A stretch of 64,000 nt of DNA from Hemicordylus capensis. Taxonomy: Eukaryota > Chordata > Lepidosauria > Squamata > Cordylidae. Both the position numbers and the translations under genes were made by a program. The stretch spans positions 421,316,687 to 421,380,686 of the forward strand of contig NC_069658.1 in the NCBI RefSeq assembly GCF_027244095.1, read 5' to 3'. This document shows positions 54,762 through 64,000 of this stretch, in pieces. Below the pieces are notes generated by a model. The model searched no databases, was not told where the DNA came from, and saw only the letters and a list, made by a program, of their open reading frames with translations. The first letter of the stretch is position 1, and each line of letters begins with the position of its first letter.

Positions 54762-56562
54762 GTATATTTAAAATGTTTGATGTCTTTTTAGAAGTCCTCA
54801 AAAATTCAGGTCCATGTGGGACTGATGCTTTTGCTGGTTTGAAAAACATCCATCTAATGATTTTTGAGTAATTACTATTTGAAATCCCCATAAAACCAGG
54901 GAACATAACTAAGGGAAAGTTAGCTAAGAGCATAACAGAGTCTTCCCTCTGAGAATTCTGAAGCCAAAGTTGGGAGACGCAAGTCCTGGCAATATCTAAT
55001 GAGTGACTTCTTGGTTCTGAACATAGGTGCCGGACAAGGACAGTCTATGAGGACTCTGGCACTTGTATAGTTAAACAAACAGTCCTCCCCCTCCCTTTCC
55101 TTTCCTGGGCATTTGTTTTCTCCTTCTGCCCCCTTTCTCTCACCCCTGCCAAAGAGGGGAAGCAGAGGCCCTCGGAAAAGCTTGGAATAAATTACTAGAA
55201 ATTAAGTCCATTGGAGCCTACTTCTGAGTATATACACATAGGAATCAGGACCAGCAAAGATACTATGCAAGAATGTGGGTTCTCTTTTTCACCCCTTCCT
55301 CCCAGTCCCTCAGCAAAGCACAGAAGAGAGAAACCCTTCGGGGGGGGGCTACTTTTTTCTTTGGGGCTTACTTCTGAGTAAAAATGTATAGGATTGGGAC
55401 CAAAGACCCCATGCTAGGAAGTTTTGAAGAAGAAACCTCAAGGAAATCCAAAAAAGCATTCCTACCCAGCAGCAAGAAACCATCATTCTGGTGTAGACTG
55501 CTCTTGAACATGGAGGTTTTACATCAGAGCCAACCTGCCAGTCAATATGGAAGCTTCACTTGGCCATACTTAAGAAATGAAGCCTCCATAGTCACAGGAG
55601 GTTTGGCTCTCTTGAAGAACCTCCATGTTTAAGGGCAGTCTAAACCACAATAGTAGTTTGTTGGCACTGTGTAGGAATGGTTTCTGGGGTTTTTTTTTGC
55701 TGCACTTCTTTGTAGCTTTCTGGAAGCATGTAGCTGAGGACTGTAAGAAATAGGATGCTAGGCTGGAGTACACAAGTCTTTTTCAGCAGCATTTTGATAA
55801 CTGAACCTGCAAATCTATGTGCACATCCAGAAGGAAGTAAACTCCATTCAAGTCTTCCATATTTGTTTCCTTATAATGAGGGAACAGTTAAATAATCCCT
55901 ATAAAGATTTTGTACAGTGTGGTATAGGATGATGGCTGTAGAAATGAGGCTCGATGCATCCACACTTTGTCTGGTATTAAGTTGGAAATTGAACTGAGGA
56001 GGGAAATATCGAGGCAGAAATTTAACAGGTGCTGTTTCCCTAATCACTTCCTAGAGATGCCACTGATGAATTTCTACCTGATGCATCCCTGATCAAGGCA
56101 ATGTGTGGGTGCATGGAGCCTCATTTCTAAAGCCATCTTCATATACCAGACTGTACAAAGTCTTTACAGCTTTTATAGCATGGAAGTTAAGTAAAGATGG
56201 GTACCTTAACTTGCAATTTCTATTCTTTTTAAAGCATGAGTGAAAATGTAAAGCATCTTAACTCTCATCTTAAACCAAAGGTTTTTGGATTACTGAATAT
56301 ATATGTGTTTTGCTCCAGTTTAACTATCATGGCTTCTCACAAAGCATTTTTTTTAAACTGGATGTTTTGATTGATTGGATTTTTAATTAATTTTAAATTA
56401 AAAATTTTAATTTTAATTAATTTTTTTAAAATTTTAAAACATTAAAAAATAACCCAGGTCATCATTATCATCATGAATATGAACATGATAGCAGCAGTAT
56501 ATGGGCATGAGAGATACAGACCTGATCAATCCTATTCTGCAGGTGGCATACAAGGTGGTGTA
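54762..56562. other. No gene; a local imperfect inverted repeat
   Basis: TACTTCTGAGTA occurs twice (55210 and 55369) within a short dispersed motif. 55480-55700 is an imperfect inverted repeat: AACATGGAGGTTTTACATCA and AGCCTCCATAG pair with AGAACCTCCATGTTTAAG and TGGAAGCTTC-like words. Nothing coding. Confidence 0.4.
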
Positions 56563-56900
56563 AAATATCACTTACCTAAAATTCAGTAGTACAATACAGT
56601 TAGTAAGGTTTGTCTGAAACACCTTTTCATGGAAAATTCACCTAAGGTTTTCCATGATTGTCTTTTCCTTTTAATTGTCTTTCCCTTTTAATCTAGGAAC
56701 AACTGAGGAAGATTATGCATGTCCCAAGCATCTTAGCTTAGAGTGGTTGGTGTGTGTGTGTGTGTGTGTGTGTGTATGTATCACCATATCCCGAGCCAGC
56801 AAATTTTAATGATCGATTTTGAATTCTGTGGGGGGAAATGGCTTCATTTTGGGTTTAAGTTTGATGAATGTTAATTGGATAAGATGCCTTCTAGTTCTTG
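56563..56900. repeat. Duplicated segment, copy 2
   Basis: The counterpart of 51966-52318. The pyrimidine tract is lengthened by an internal repeat (TTGTCTTTTCCTTTTAA twice), a (GT)n at 56745-56775 has expanded, and AGG is AAG after GTCCC. Both the plus-strand acceptor-like and minus-strand donor-like signals persist. Confidence 0.8.
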
Positions 56901-57094
56901 CAACCCCCTCTAAAAGTGCAAAGTCAAAGAAGGTCAATAAATGAATAGAGGATTTGGGATGGAATAGATCTGAGCAAGGAAGAGTCTGGATATAAAATGC
57001 AAGGGATAGGGGAGGGGAACAGAAAGTGGAAACAGAAGTGAACAGAACATATTAATGCAGTCCTGAGGAAACCTTTTTGTAGTGTGTCTTTCAT

Positions 57095-57342
57095 TAGGGG
57101 TGTGCAAACAGGTTTGATATAAAACTGGTTCAGTTCGAAGATTCGGGGCTAAGCCCAATCACCCCTGGTTCGACTTGACTCCGGACCTAACACCCCCAAA
57201 CCATTTTTTCAAAAAAAATCTTTCTTATTTTTTAAACTTACCCCCTCAGGGGGGCTTCTCCAAGGTGGTGGTGGGCTCCCGCTCAGGTTCCTGCTCCCCC
57301 CACTGGCCTTCCTTTATACAAAAATTGCCTGGTTTGGGTGGT
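57095..57342. mobile_element. hAT-type element, left part, cut by CR1
   Basis: TAGGGGTGTGCAAACAGG at 57095 is the family terminus. Interior text (GGTTCAGTTCGAAG, CCCCTCAGGGGGGCTTCTCC, CTGGTTTGGGTGGTCTT) is related to the 14187-14884 element. It stops at the CR1 start and I do not see it resume after 58555. Confidence 0.5.
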
Positions 57343-58555
57343 CTTAGCAGTCATGGGATAAGGGGACAAGTACATGTGTGGATTGGTAACTGGTTGAAGG
57401 ACAAGAAACAGAGGGTAGGTATAAATGGAGAGTTTTCACAATGGAGAGAAGTAAGAAGTGGGGTTCCCCAGGGATCTGTACTGGGACCAGTGCTTTTGAA
57501 TTTATTCATAAATTATCTAGAAGTTGGGATAAGGAGTGAGGTGGCCAAATTTGCAGATGACACCAAACTATTTAGGATAGTGAAAACCAAAACAGATTGT
57601 GAGGAGCTCCAAAAGGATCTCTCCAAACTGTGTGAGTGAGTGACAAAATGGCAAATGTGGTTCAGTGTTGGCAAGTGTAAAGTGATGCACACTGTGACAA
57701 AAAACCCCAACTTCACATATACGCTTTTGGGATCTGAACTGTTGGTGAAAGACCAGGAAAGGGATCTTTGGGTCGTGGTGCACAGCTCGTTGAATGTGTC
57801 GACTTAATGTGCAGCAGCTATTAAAAAGGCCAATTCCAAGCTAGGGATCATTAGGAAGGGGATTGAAAATAAAACAGCTAATATTATAACGCCCTTATAC
57901 AAAACTATGGTGTGGCCACACTTGGAGTACTGTGTACAGTTCTGGTCACCACATCTAAAGAAGGATATTGTTGAACTGGAAAAGGTGCAGAAGAGGGCAA
58001 CCAATATGATCAGGGGCCTAGAGCACCTTTCTTATGAGGCAAGGCTACAACACCTAGGGCTCTTTAGTTTAGAAAAAAGATGACTGCGGGGAGACATGAC
58101 AGAGGTCTATAAAATCATGCATGGAGTGGAGAAAATGGAAAGAGAGAAATTCTTCTCCCTCTCATCTAACACTAGAACCAGGGGTCATCCCATGAAATTG
58201 ATTGCCAAGAAACATAGGAGCAACAAACAGAAGTACTTTCACAATGCATAATCAACTTGTGGAATTCTCTGCCATGAGATGTGGTGACAGCCAACAACCT
58301 GGATGGCTTTAAGAGGGGTTTGGATAACTTCATGGAGAAGAGGGCTATCACTGGCTACTAGTCTGAGGGCTATAGGCTACCTCCAGCCTCAGAGGCAGAA
58401 TTTCTCTGAATACCAACAGCAGGGGAGTAACCGCAGGAGAGAGGGCATGCCCTCAACTCCTGCCTGTAGGCTTCCACCAGCATCTGGTGGGCCACTGTGT
58501 GAAACAGGATGCTGGACTAGATGGGCCTTGGGCCTGATCCATCAGGGCTGTTCTT
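57343..58555 (+). mobile_element. CR1 LINE, RT end and complete 3' end
   Basis: The frame to 57639 reads NWLKDKKQRVGINGEFSQWR, SGVPQGSVLGPVLLNLFINY and EVAKFADDTKLFRIVK, with the catalytic Asp pair intact. Then VTKWQM.., FTYTLLGSELLVKDQERDL, SAAAIKKAN-like, TMVWPHLEYCVQFWSPHLKK, VQKRATNMIRGLEHLSYEA and LGLFSLEKR follow with several stops/frame changes. The 3' UTR ends GATGGGCCTTGGGCCTGATC and TTCTTATG. Confidence 0.9.
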
Positions 58556-58567
58556 ATGTTGGGTAGA

Positions 58568-58592
58568 GTGTGTGTGTATGTATGTAAAAATA

Positions 58593-58627
<35 letters not shown>

Positions 58628-58640
58628 ATATTTATTTAAA
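58568..58640. repeat. (TG)n and (AAAT)n microsatellites
   Basis: TGTGTGTGTATGTATGTA, then a pure (AAAT)n run from about 58591 to 58632. Confidence 0.9.
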
Positions 58641-59317
58641 ATGTATGTAGGTATCTGCCGTTCCAATAATAAATAAAACAGTTCTAGCTTTCTACAAAAA
58701 TCTTATTTTGTGGCATCCTTTCTTTCCTTCTCTGAAGCAAATGGTATGGATTAGCTTTATCATACAAAGAGCTTTCCACAATTGTATTGTGTAATTCAAT
58801 TAATGTTCTGTAACTTTTACTTTGATCAGTGAATAGTTCTTACATGTCTTTAATTCAACTGGATGTACAGTTATGATAAAGTCATCTTAAGAATGAATAC
58901 AAAATATTATGACTTTATTAATTGCTCACACAATAAGCAGATATTAAAATGCACTCAAAAACTAGGCAACAAGCATCATGTCCTGATCACCTTGAGCCTG
59001 CCCAGGTTAAAAACACTTCTTGGATTCTTGAATAGTGTCTTTGCCCAACTTCAGAAATATTTAAATAACCATATATAATCACGTAATGACATTCATTATA
59101 AGTCCTCGGCTGGTAAAACAGACAGAAGATGGCAGTATTTCCCCATATTGTGTATACAAAAGAAGAATTTAACCTGGCAGGGGCAAAAATCGGGATGGTT
59201 ATGAATTATAAACATCATGGGTATTTATAATCATGGATACATCGTGGATATAGTCTGATCCAGTGTTTCTCAGACATGGGGCTAGGGCCTGTTACTGAGC
59301 TTTAAACTGCTTCATAT
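58641..59317. other. No gene seen
   Basis: AT-rich, unmarked sequence. Confidence 0.4.
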
Positions 59318-59700
59318 TAGGGATGTACAAAACATTTCAAAGTTAAAACATTTTGACTCAAAATAGGCCGTTTTGAGTGTTTCAAGCTCAAAACAAAACA
59401 CCCTTTAAATAGCCTGTTTTGAGCTCAGAACAAAACTCCATTTTGAGTTGAAATGTTTCAATGTTTTGAGCATCATTTTGGAGGCCTGTTTTTCCCTCGC
59501 CGATTGGTTTTTCTGGCACTAGCTTCTGATTGGCTTGTGATCTTCTTGCTTCTTGGTTGGCTTGTTATCATACAAATCAAGTGCTGTCATGGGCAACTGT
59601 GCCCTCATTGGCTAGGTGGAGGTGGGAGCTTCAAAATGAATTTAAAGGGATTGGGAGGCAGAGAGTGCCCTAATAGTTCTTCTCATGGCAGGAGTTTAGA
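59318..59700. mobile_element. hAT-type non-autonomous element, partial
   Basis: TAGGGATGTACAAAACATTTC terminus, then runs of TTTTGAG/CTCAAAA words that pair with one another (TTTTGACTCAAAATAGG with CATTTTGAGTTGAAATG). The right end was not found. Relative of the 42517 element. Confidence 0.5.
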
Positions 59701-59715
59701 AGCTTTGTTTCTTGT

Positions 59716-59930
59716 CAGACCATTGGTCCATCTAGCTCAGTACTGTCTACGGTACACAGAGTCAGACTTCTCCCAGGTTACAGGCAGAAGTCTCTCCCTA
59801 AGTCCTATATCTGGAGATGCCAAGGAAGGAACCTGGAACCTTCTGCATGCATGCACACAAGAATGCAGATGCTCCTCTCAGAGCGGCCCCATCCCCCAGA
59901 TGGAATATCTTAAAGTGTGGCTCACATTTC
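59716..59930 (-). mobile_element. Composite 5S/tRNA SINE, partial third copy
   Basis: AGACCATTGGTCCATCTAGC tail complement, GGAACCTGGAACCTTCTGCA (B-box region), CAGAGCGGCCCCATCCCC and GGAATATCTTAAAGTGTGG are the complement of the composite order. It stops at the edge of the 5S-like block. Confidence 0.65.
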
Positions 59931-60345
59931 TTCCTGCTTCTTCCATCCTGTTCCAAATCTTCAGATAGCTGAGCTCAGAGCTGAGTTGTACAGGCCATGA
60001 CTGTTCTGTCCTGTCTCTCTGTGGCAGGCAGGATGGAAGGAAGGAAAGTTTGATTTTGTGGTTTTCTCAGCACTGAGTATAATATGTGGTGCTATTGCTG
60101 CTATAACTACCTGGTTTTGCTGAATCTCAGATTGACTTACCACCCAACCCACAAAAGAAATGGGTAAGCGGGCAATCTTAAACCAATTTTTAACCTTCCC
60201 CCCAAACCCCCATAGGATCCTATCGCCTATCAGGTGATACCACTTATCAGGTGACATGCATGACTGCAAGATAAATCTGCAGTGCTAGAAGGCAAATGCA
60301 CATTTCTGCCCCGCAATGCAACTGTACTGAATGTCCAGGGGGAGA
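59931..60345. other. No gene seen
   Basis: GATCCTATCGCCTATCAGGT and a repeated TATCAGGTGA-CA word (60232, 60248); otherwise unmarked. Confidence 0.35.
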
Positions 60346-60351
60346 GCTTCT

Positions 60352-60645
60352 TAGGAACACAGGAAGCTGCCATATACTGAGTCAGACCATAGGTCCATCC
60401 AGCTCAGTATTGTCTACACAGACTGGCAGTGGCTTCTCCAAGGTTGCAGGCAGGAATCTCTCTCAGTCCTATCTTGGAGAAGCCAGGGAGGGAACTTGAA
60501 ACCTTCTGCTCTTCCCAGAGCAGCTCCATCCCCTGAGGGGAAGATCTTACAGTGCTCACACATCAAGTCTCCCATTCATATGCAACCAGGGCAGACCCTG
60601 CTTAGCTAAGGGGTCAAGTCATGCTTGCAACCACAAGACCAGCTC
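60352..60645 (-). mobile_element. Composite 5S/tRNA SINE, full-length fourth copy
   Basis: The complement order is tail (GAAGCTGCCATATACTGAG), body (GAGAAGCCAGGGAGGG), B-box region (AACTTGAAACCTTCTGC), CAGAGCAGCTCCATCCCC, the 5S-like block (AAGTCTCCCATTCATATGC, GGGCAGACCCTGCTTAGC) and the tRNA-like head (GCTTGCAACCACAAGACCAG). CTTCTT on each side (60346-60351 and about 60650) may be the target duplication. Confidence 0.85.
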
Positions 60646-60934
60646 TAAACTTCTTGTAAAGCAGCTATGGGTGGTATTGCTTTCTTGGTGCATTTTTATA
60701 CAACTGATGTTTGCCCATCCAGACTTAAGGCAATTTGTTGATGGACTTCCAGCTTCTATTGCTGAAAGGGGGAAGGGATGCCCTAACTGGGGGGTGGGTG
60801 GGTACTGTGTGGTAGAGGCATTGTGGCTACTACTTCAACACCATGAAGAAGCACAGATATTGAATGGATAGCAGTGAGGATATATCCTAATCCTAGGGTT
60901 AGAATTATAGCACTGCCTATATCATAGAACAGGG
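60646..60934. other. No feature seen
   Basis: Short unmarked spacer. Confidence 0.3.
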
Positions 60935-61046
60935 TTAACCTACTTCACAGGGTTGTTGTGAGGAGAAACTCAAGTATGAAGTACACCGCTCTGGGCTCCT
61001 TGTAGGAAGAGCGGGATGTAGATGTAAACAACAACAACAACAACAA
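60935..61046 (+). mobile_element. Sauria-type SINE, 3' half
   Basis: ACCTACTTCACAGGGTTGTT, GTACACCGCTCTGGGCTCCT and AGAGCGGGATGTAGATGTA with an (AAC)n end. 5' truncated. Confidence 0.8.
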
Positions 61047-61544
61047 CAGGGTTGTTCAACTTTGGCCCTCCTGCAGATGTTGGCCTGCAATTCCCATAAT
61101 CCCTGGCGAATGGCCACTGTGACTGGGGATTATTTATTTAATTATTTACAATATTTATACCCCACCCCTCCAGTGTACTACTGCTCGGGGCAGCTTACAA
61201 CATTTATACAATACAAAATCAGACTAATAAAATTAACCAAATCAAACAAGTTAAAAATCCAAGCTAAAACCACAATCAGAATTAGCTTTTAAAATTTCAA
61301 AATTATTAGGTTATTTAAAAAGCTTAGAACTATAAAAAGCTAAAAACTAAGCATTATAAAAACTAAAGAACCTACCAGATAACAGCAACAGGAGAAACAT
61401 TAAAACGCCTCTTTAAAAAGATGCGTTTTTAAAAAAATACAGAGAGGGAGCCCAGCAAAGCTCTTCAGGGAAGGCGTTCCAAAGCCGATTATGGGAGTTG
61501 AGTCCAAAAACAGCGGGGGGGGGGTGCTCAGCAGAGCAGGCCTG
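61047..61544. mobile_element. Palindromic hAT-type MITE split by an L2 tail
   Basis: CAGGGTTGTTCAACTTTGG start and GCTCAGCAGAGCAGGCCTG end, same family as 3406-3541. The two halves (61047-61133 and 61487-61544) are separated by a LINE insertion flanked by GATTAT. Confidence 0.8.
61134..61486 (-). mobile_element. L2 LINE 3' end inserted in a MITE
   Basis: Flanked by the 6-bp duplication GATTAT (61128-61133 and 61487-61492). Minus-strand text TTGGAACGCCTTCCCTGAAG, AGCTTTGCTGGGCTCCCTC and, at the 3' end, GCAGTAGTACACTGGAGGGG..GGGTATAAATATTG with an (AATA)n run fit an L2-like tail. Confidence 0.7.
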
Positions 61545-61547
61545 TCA

Positions 61548-61690
61548 TAGAAGCATAGAATTTTAGAGTTGGAAGGGACCTCGGAGATGTTCTAGCCCAA
61601 CCCTGCTCAGTGCAGGAAACTGGTAAAGCATTCCTGATGGATGGCTGTCTGACCTCTGTGTGAAAACCTGTAATGAAAGGGAGACCATCA
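61548..61690 (-). mobile_element. CR1 LINE 3' end fragment
   Basis: CATAGAAGCATAGAATTTTA, GAGTTGGAAGGGACCTCGG, AGATGTTCTAGCCCAACCC and TGGATGGCTGTCTGACCTC are the complement of the CR1 3' terminus, which ends in ATTCTATG units. It is a different CR1 subfamily from the TTCTTATG-ending copies. Confidence 0.8.
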
Positions 61691-62585
61691 GTGCTGCTAG
61701 CTACCTGCTCAGCAGCCAGGCACTAGTATGGTGCTGAAGTATCTACACTGGCAATTACCTCACTGCCTTTTGCTGCCCTTTCCTTAAGGGCACTGGGCCC
61801 TCCTCCTCATCCAGTGTGGTGCTCAATAGCAGAACCTGAGAGTCTGCCAGCAAACTGCTGCATGAGCTGCTGGAAGATTCTACTAGTCACGTTGATACAG
61901 AGAGCGGCTTCAGACATGTAATGAATACAAGCTGTGTTGTGCCAGTGGGCTGGATGGGGGCTCCATTGAAACCTGGTGAGGCTAGGATCTGTGCCTTGGA
62001 TTCATATTTTTGCACCATGGTAGCTATCTGTGAGTGGTGTGATCTGTGGTTTGATGGTACTTTTGTGTGGTCTGTGTGTCAATATCATGGGAATTCAGAA
62101 GGATACATTTAGATGCTCTTAGTCAATTCACTCACTATGAGCTTAGGGACTCATTCCTACACAAGCCAGGGCGTTTTTCACACAAGCTTTACCATGAGTA
62201 TATTGTGAATTTGAAGTTGACCCCAAAACCGACACATAAAGTGGATTTTTTTTAACCCTGGATATAAATCGGGCTACATTCTAATGCACAATGAAAAACC
62301 TGAATCATGTGTGAAGTGCTCCCCAATTGCTCACAGGGCCTTTGGGGTAAATCTGGCAGATATGTGAATGCACACCCTCCATTCCATCCAGGGGAGATGT
62401 GAGCTAAAAACCCTGTGTGAAAAACACGGAGGCTTTCAGGAGTGAATGCAGTCAACCTCAGCAAATACCTATTTTTAACAAGGAGATCTCTGGGAAAGCA
62501 CCTCTCTGTTCCAGTTTGCTGAAACGTGGGCATGAATGAAAGTCATTTTGGAAACCTCACCGGGCAAAATCAATTTTATAAAAGG
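61691..62585. other. No gene; one inverted-repeat element
   Basis: GGCGTTTTTCACACAAG at 62170 pairs with CCCTGTGTGAAAAACACGG at 62411, bounding a possible MITE of about 260 bp (62169-62430). The rest is unmarked. Confidence 0.4.
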
Positions 62586-62586
62586 G

Positions 62587-62725
62587 GAGGAGCCAAAGCT
62601 CGCGGTTAGAGAACATGCTTTGCATGCGGAAGGTCCCGCGACTACCGGTAATATCTCCTTGAAGCCTTTCAGCCAGGCAGCCAGGACTAAGAAAGGGTCA
62701 GACTCAGACCCAGTATAATATAGTA
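62587..62725 (+). mobile_element. Degraded tRNA-derived SINE
   Basis: CGCGGTTAGAGAACATGCTT (A box), TGCATGCGGAAGGTCCCGCG (B-box side) and a tail remnant, GGGTCAGACTCAGACCCAGT. This is the tRNA SINE whose body is shared with the composite SINE, without 5S sequence. Confidence 0.55.
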
Positions 62726-62850
62726 TCTTTACAACCGATCCTCCCGCATCTACAGGGCTTATATATTCCAAAGCTCCACGAGTTCTGTTTGCTAGGAATT
62801 CCCCTTCCTTGCAAGATCTGCAATCTCTCCTCTCTGCACACCACACTTGC

Positions 62851-62864
62851 CCCCCAGGTGGCGG
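62851..62864 (+). promoter_or_regulatory. CTCF-like motif
   Basis: CCCCCAGGTGGCGG matches the CTCF core consensus CCASYAGRKGGCRS at all but one position. It lies about 250 bp from the start of the CpG-rich region. A single motif match by eye is weak evidence. Confidence 0.3.
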
Positions 62865-63099
62865 CGGGCAGCCAGCATGGAGGAAGCGCTTTAAAAAGAC
62901 AACAATCCATATCTGTTGATTCAAGCTAGTGCTCTGTTTTTGTATCTGTATATTCTCCAGAGGACATTCTAAAGCGACCATCCTATGGACACTGACTTGA
63001 GATTGAGAATAAACCCCACTGAGCATAGCAGGGCTTACTTGCGAGTATACACAGGAACAGGATTCCGCTGCACATGTACATCGCTATTCTGAACCGGGC

Positions 63100-64000
63100 A
63101 TTCTGTTCCTCTTTGAACATCTGGTCCCGAAGGAGACAGGCGTCCTCACCTCCACAGAGCGTCCACTCCTTACTTAAATTCGAAGCCGCGGATCAATACT
63201 TCTTCCACTTCCGGTTGGGTACTGTGGGGGGGGGAGTTGCCGCCCTAAACTCAGGACCCCTAAGCCTGCTTTGTGTCGTTCATGGGAAATCCCGTTTAGA
63301 CTCCTTAAAATAACGCTCCTCCCGCCGCATAGTCGGCCAACTCTTAAACCCGGTGCAACTTTTTTTTTGGGGGGGGGGGGGGACGAACAAACACAAATTT
63401 GCATTGCAGTTCCAAAAAACACGGGAAGAAGGTTTGCGCCCTGCAAGTAAACAAAAGCCCTCTTTAACGTGCAAGCAGGGAGTTCTTCCTCCGATCTCCG
63501 TACGGCTTCCCTCCCTCCTGCTGCCTAGTCCAAGTCCAGCTCCCAAGAGCACGGATTCCCGCATGGGTTGCAGACCTCAGCCTGCTGCTGCCGCCGCCAC
63601 TACTGCCGCTTAGGTTTTGGCAGCACGCGCCGCCTCCCCGCTCGCTCGCCGGCTCGCGTCCCCTGCGCGCGCTGCCTCGCGCCTCCATCCAGGTTCGGCT
63701 GTGACTCGAGCTGCTGCTGAGCGTCGCAGGCTGGCTCGGGCGTCCTGGAAGGAACCCAGAGCACATTATTCCCTTAAGTGGAAGGGGTAGCTGGAGGAGA
63801 AGGCGAAGGCATCCTAATGAGAAAATTAGCGTAAAGCACAGAGCTGAGCTGAGGCCATCTGGAGCTTGACCTCGCGCTCGTTGGGGGACTGCGGACAAGT
63901 TGAAAGGCGAGCAGTCGTCCCATATGAGGTGAAACGCAGGAAGAAGAGCTTTGGAGAGGTAAGCCAGTCGTTGCGTGATGCGGATGCGCTCAATAAGGGC
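63100..64000 (+). promoter_or_regulatory. CpG island / candidate promoter
   Basis: CpG becomes frequent from about 63100 and dense at 63560-63740 (CGCGCCGCCTCC, CTCGCTCGCCGGCTCGCG, GCGCGCGCTGCC), unlike the CpG-poor rest of the window. A CTTCCGG (ETS-type) core lies at 63209 and no TATA box stands out. Islands of this kind mark promoters in vertebrates. The direction is inferred from the splice donor at 63959. It is cut by the window end. Confidence 0.7.
63700..63958 (+). other. Candidate non-coding first exon with splice donor
   Basis: CpG-rich, then mixed sequence ending GAGAG|GTAAGC, a consensus 5' splice site with GT at 63959-63960. Frames in the stretch are short: ATG AGG TGA at 63924 and a five-codon ATGAGAAAATTAGCGTAA upstream, so it reads as 5' UTR. 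The start is unknown (a TSS somewhere in the island). The gene would lie to the right, beyond the window, and I cannot identify it. Confidence 0.45.

Noticed and set aside
63464-63898. Minus-strand frame of 144 codons in the CpG island
   Set aside because: GC-rich islands stay open by chance; the composition is Arg/Ser/Gly-rich without a domain, and the splice donor favours the plus strand.

Overview
The window looks like intergenic DNA from a squamate reptile, most likely a lizard. The evidence is the repeat mix: Sauria-type tRNA SINEs, CR1, L2, RTE/BovB and R4/Dong LINEs, a Ty1/copia fossil, and many short palindromic hAT-type elements, several still flanked by readable 8-bp target-site duplications (TSDs). 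Assignments rest on reading motifs and translations by eye; no database search was possible. I see no intact protein-coding gene. Most longer open frames are transposon fragments, low-complexity tracts or chance frames.

Layout. 1-8.3 kb: the 3' end of an R4-type LINE with a restriction-like endonuclease domain, a Sauria SINE, a large hairpin-forming DNA element (4.1-5.4 kb), a long CTT microsatellite, and a decayed hAT transposase (6.4-7.7 kb) with a BED zinc finger, split by a SINE. 8.3-17 kb: poorly marked DNA, then nested non-autonomous DNA elements, one holding a SINE with 5S rRNA-like sequence. 17-24 kb: L2, BovB, an unplaced LINE endonuclease piece and a copia fossil with its LTR. 24-33 kb: SINEs, a well-preserved L2 reverse-transcriptase frame (337 codons), CR1 tails and three short hAT-type elements. 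33-40 kb: mostly featureless. 40-43.4 kb: three CR1 pieces in alternating orientation. 44-58.6 kb: SINEs, several copies of a GC-rich inverted-repeat family flanked by 3-bp repeats, a 146-bp tandem array, a segment present twice 4.6 kb apart, and another CR1. 58.6-63 kb: more SINEs and nested insertions.

63.1-64.0 kb becomes CpG-rich and ends with a consensus splice donor (63959) after a 5'-UTR-like stretch. This is the best candidate for host function: a promoter and non-coding first exon of a rightward gene beyond the window. A CTCF-like motif lies just upstream.

LINEs and SINEs appear to be linked by shared 3' tails: the Sauria SINE is known to share its tail with BovB, a second tRNA SINE ends in an RTE-like tail, and the 5S/tRNA composite SINE shares its body and tail with a tRNA SINE. 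The hAT transposase relic is a possible, unproven, source of activity for the short hAT-type elements.
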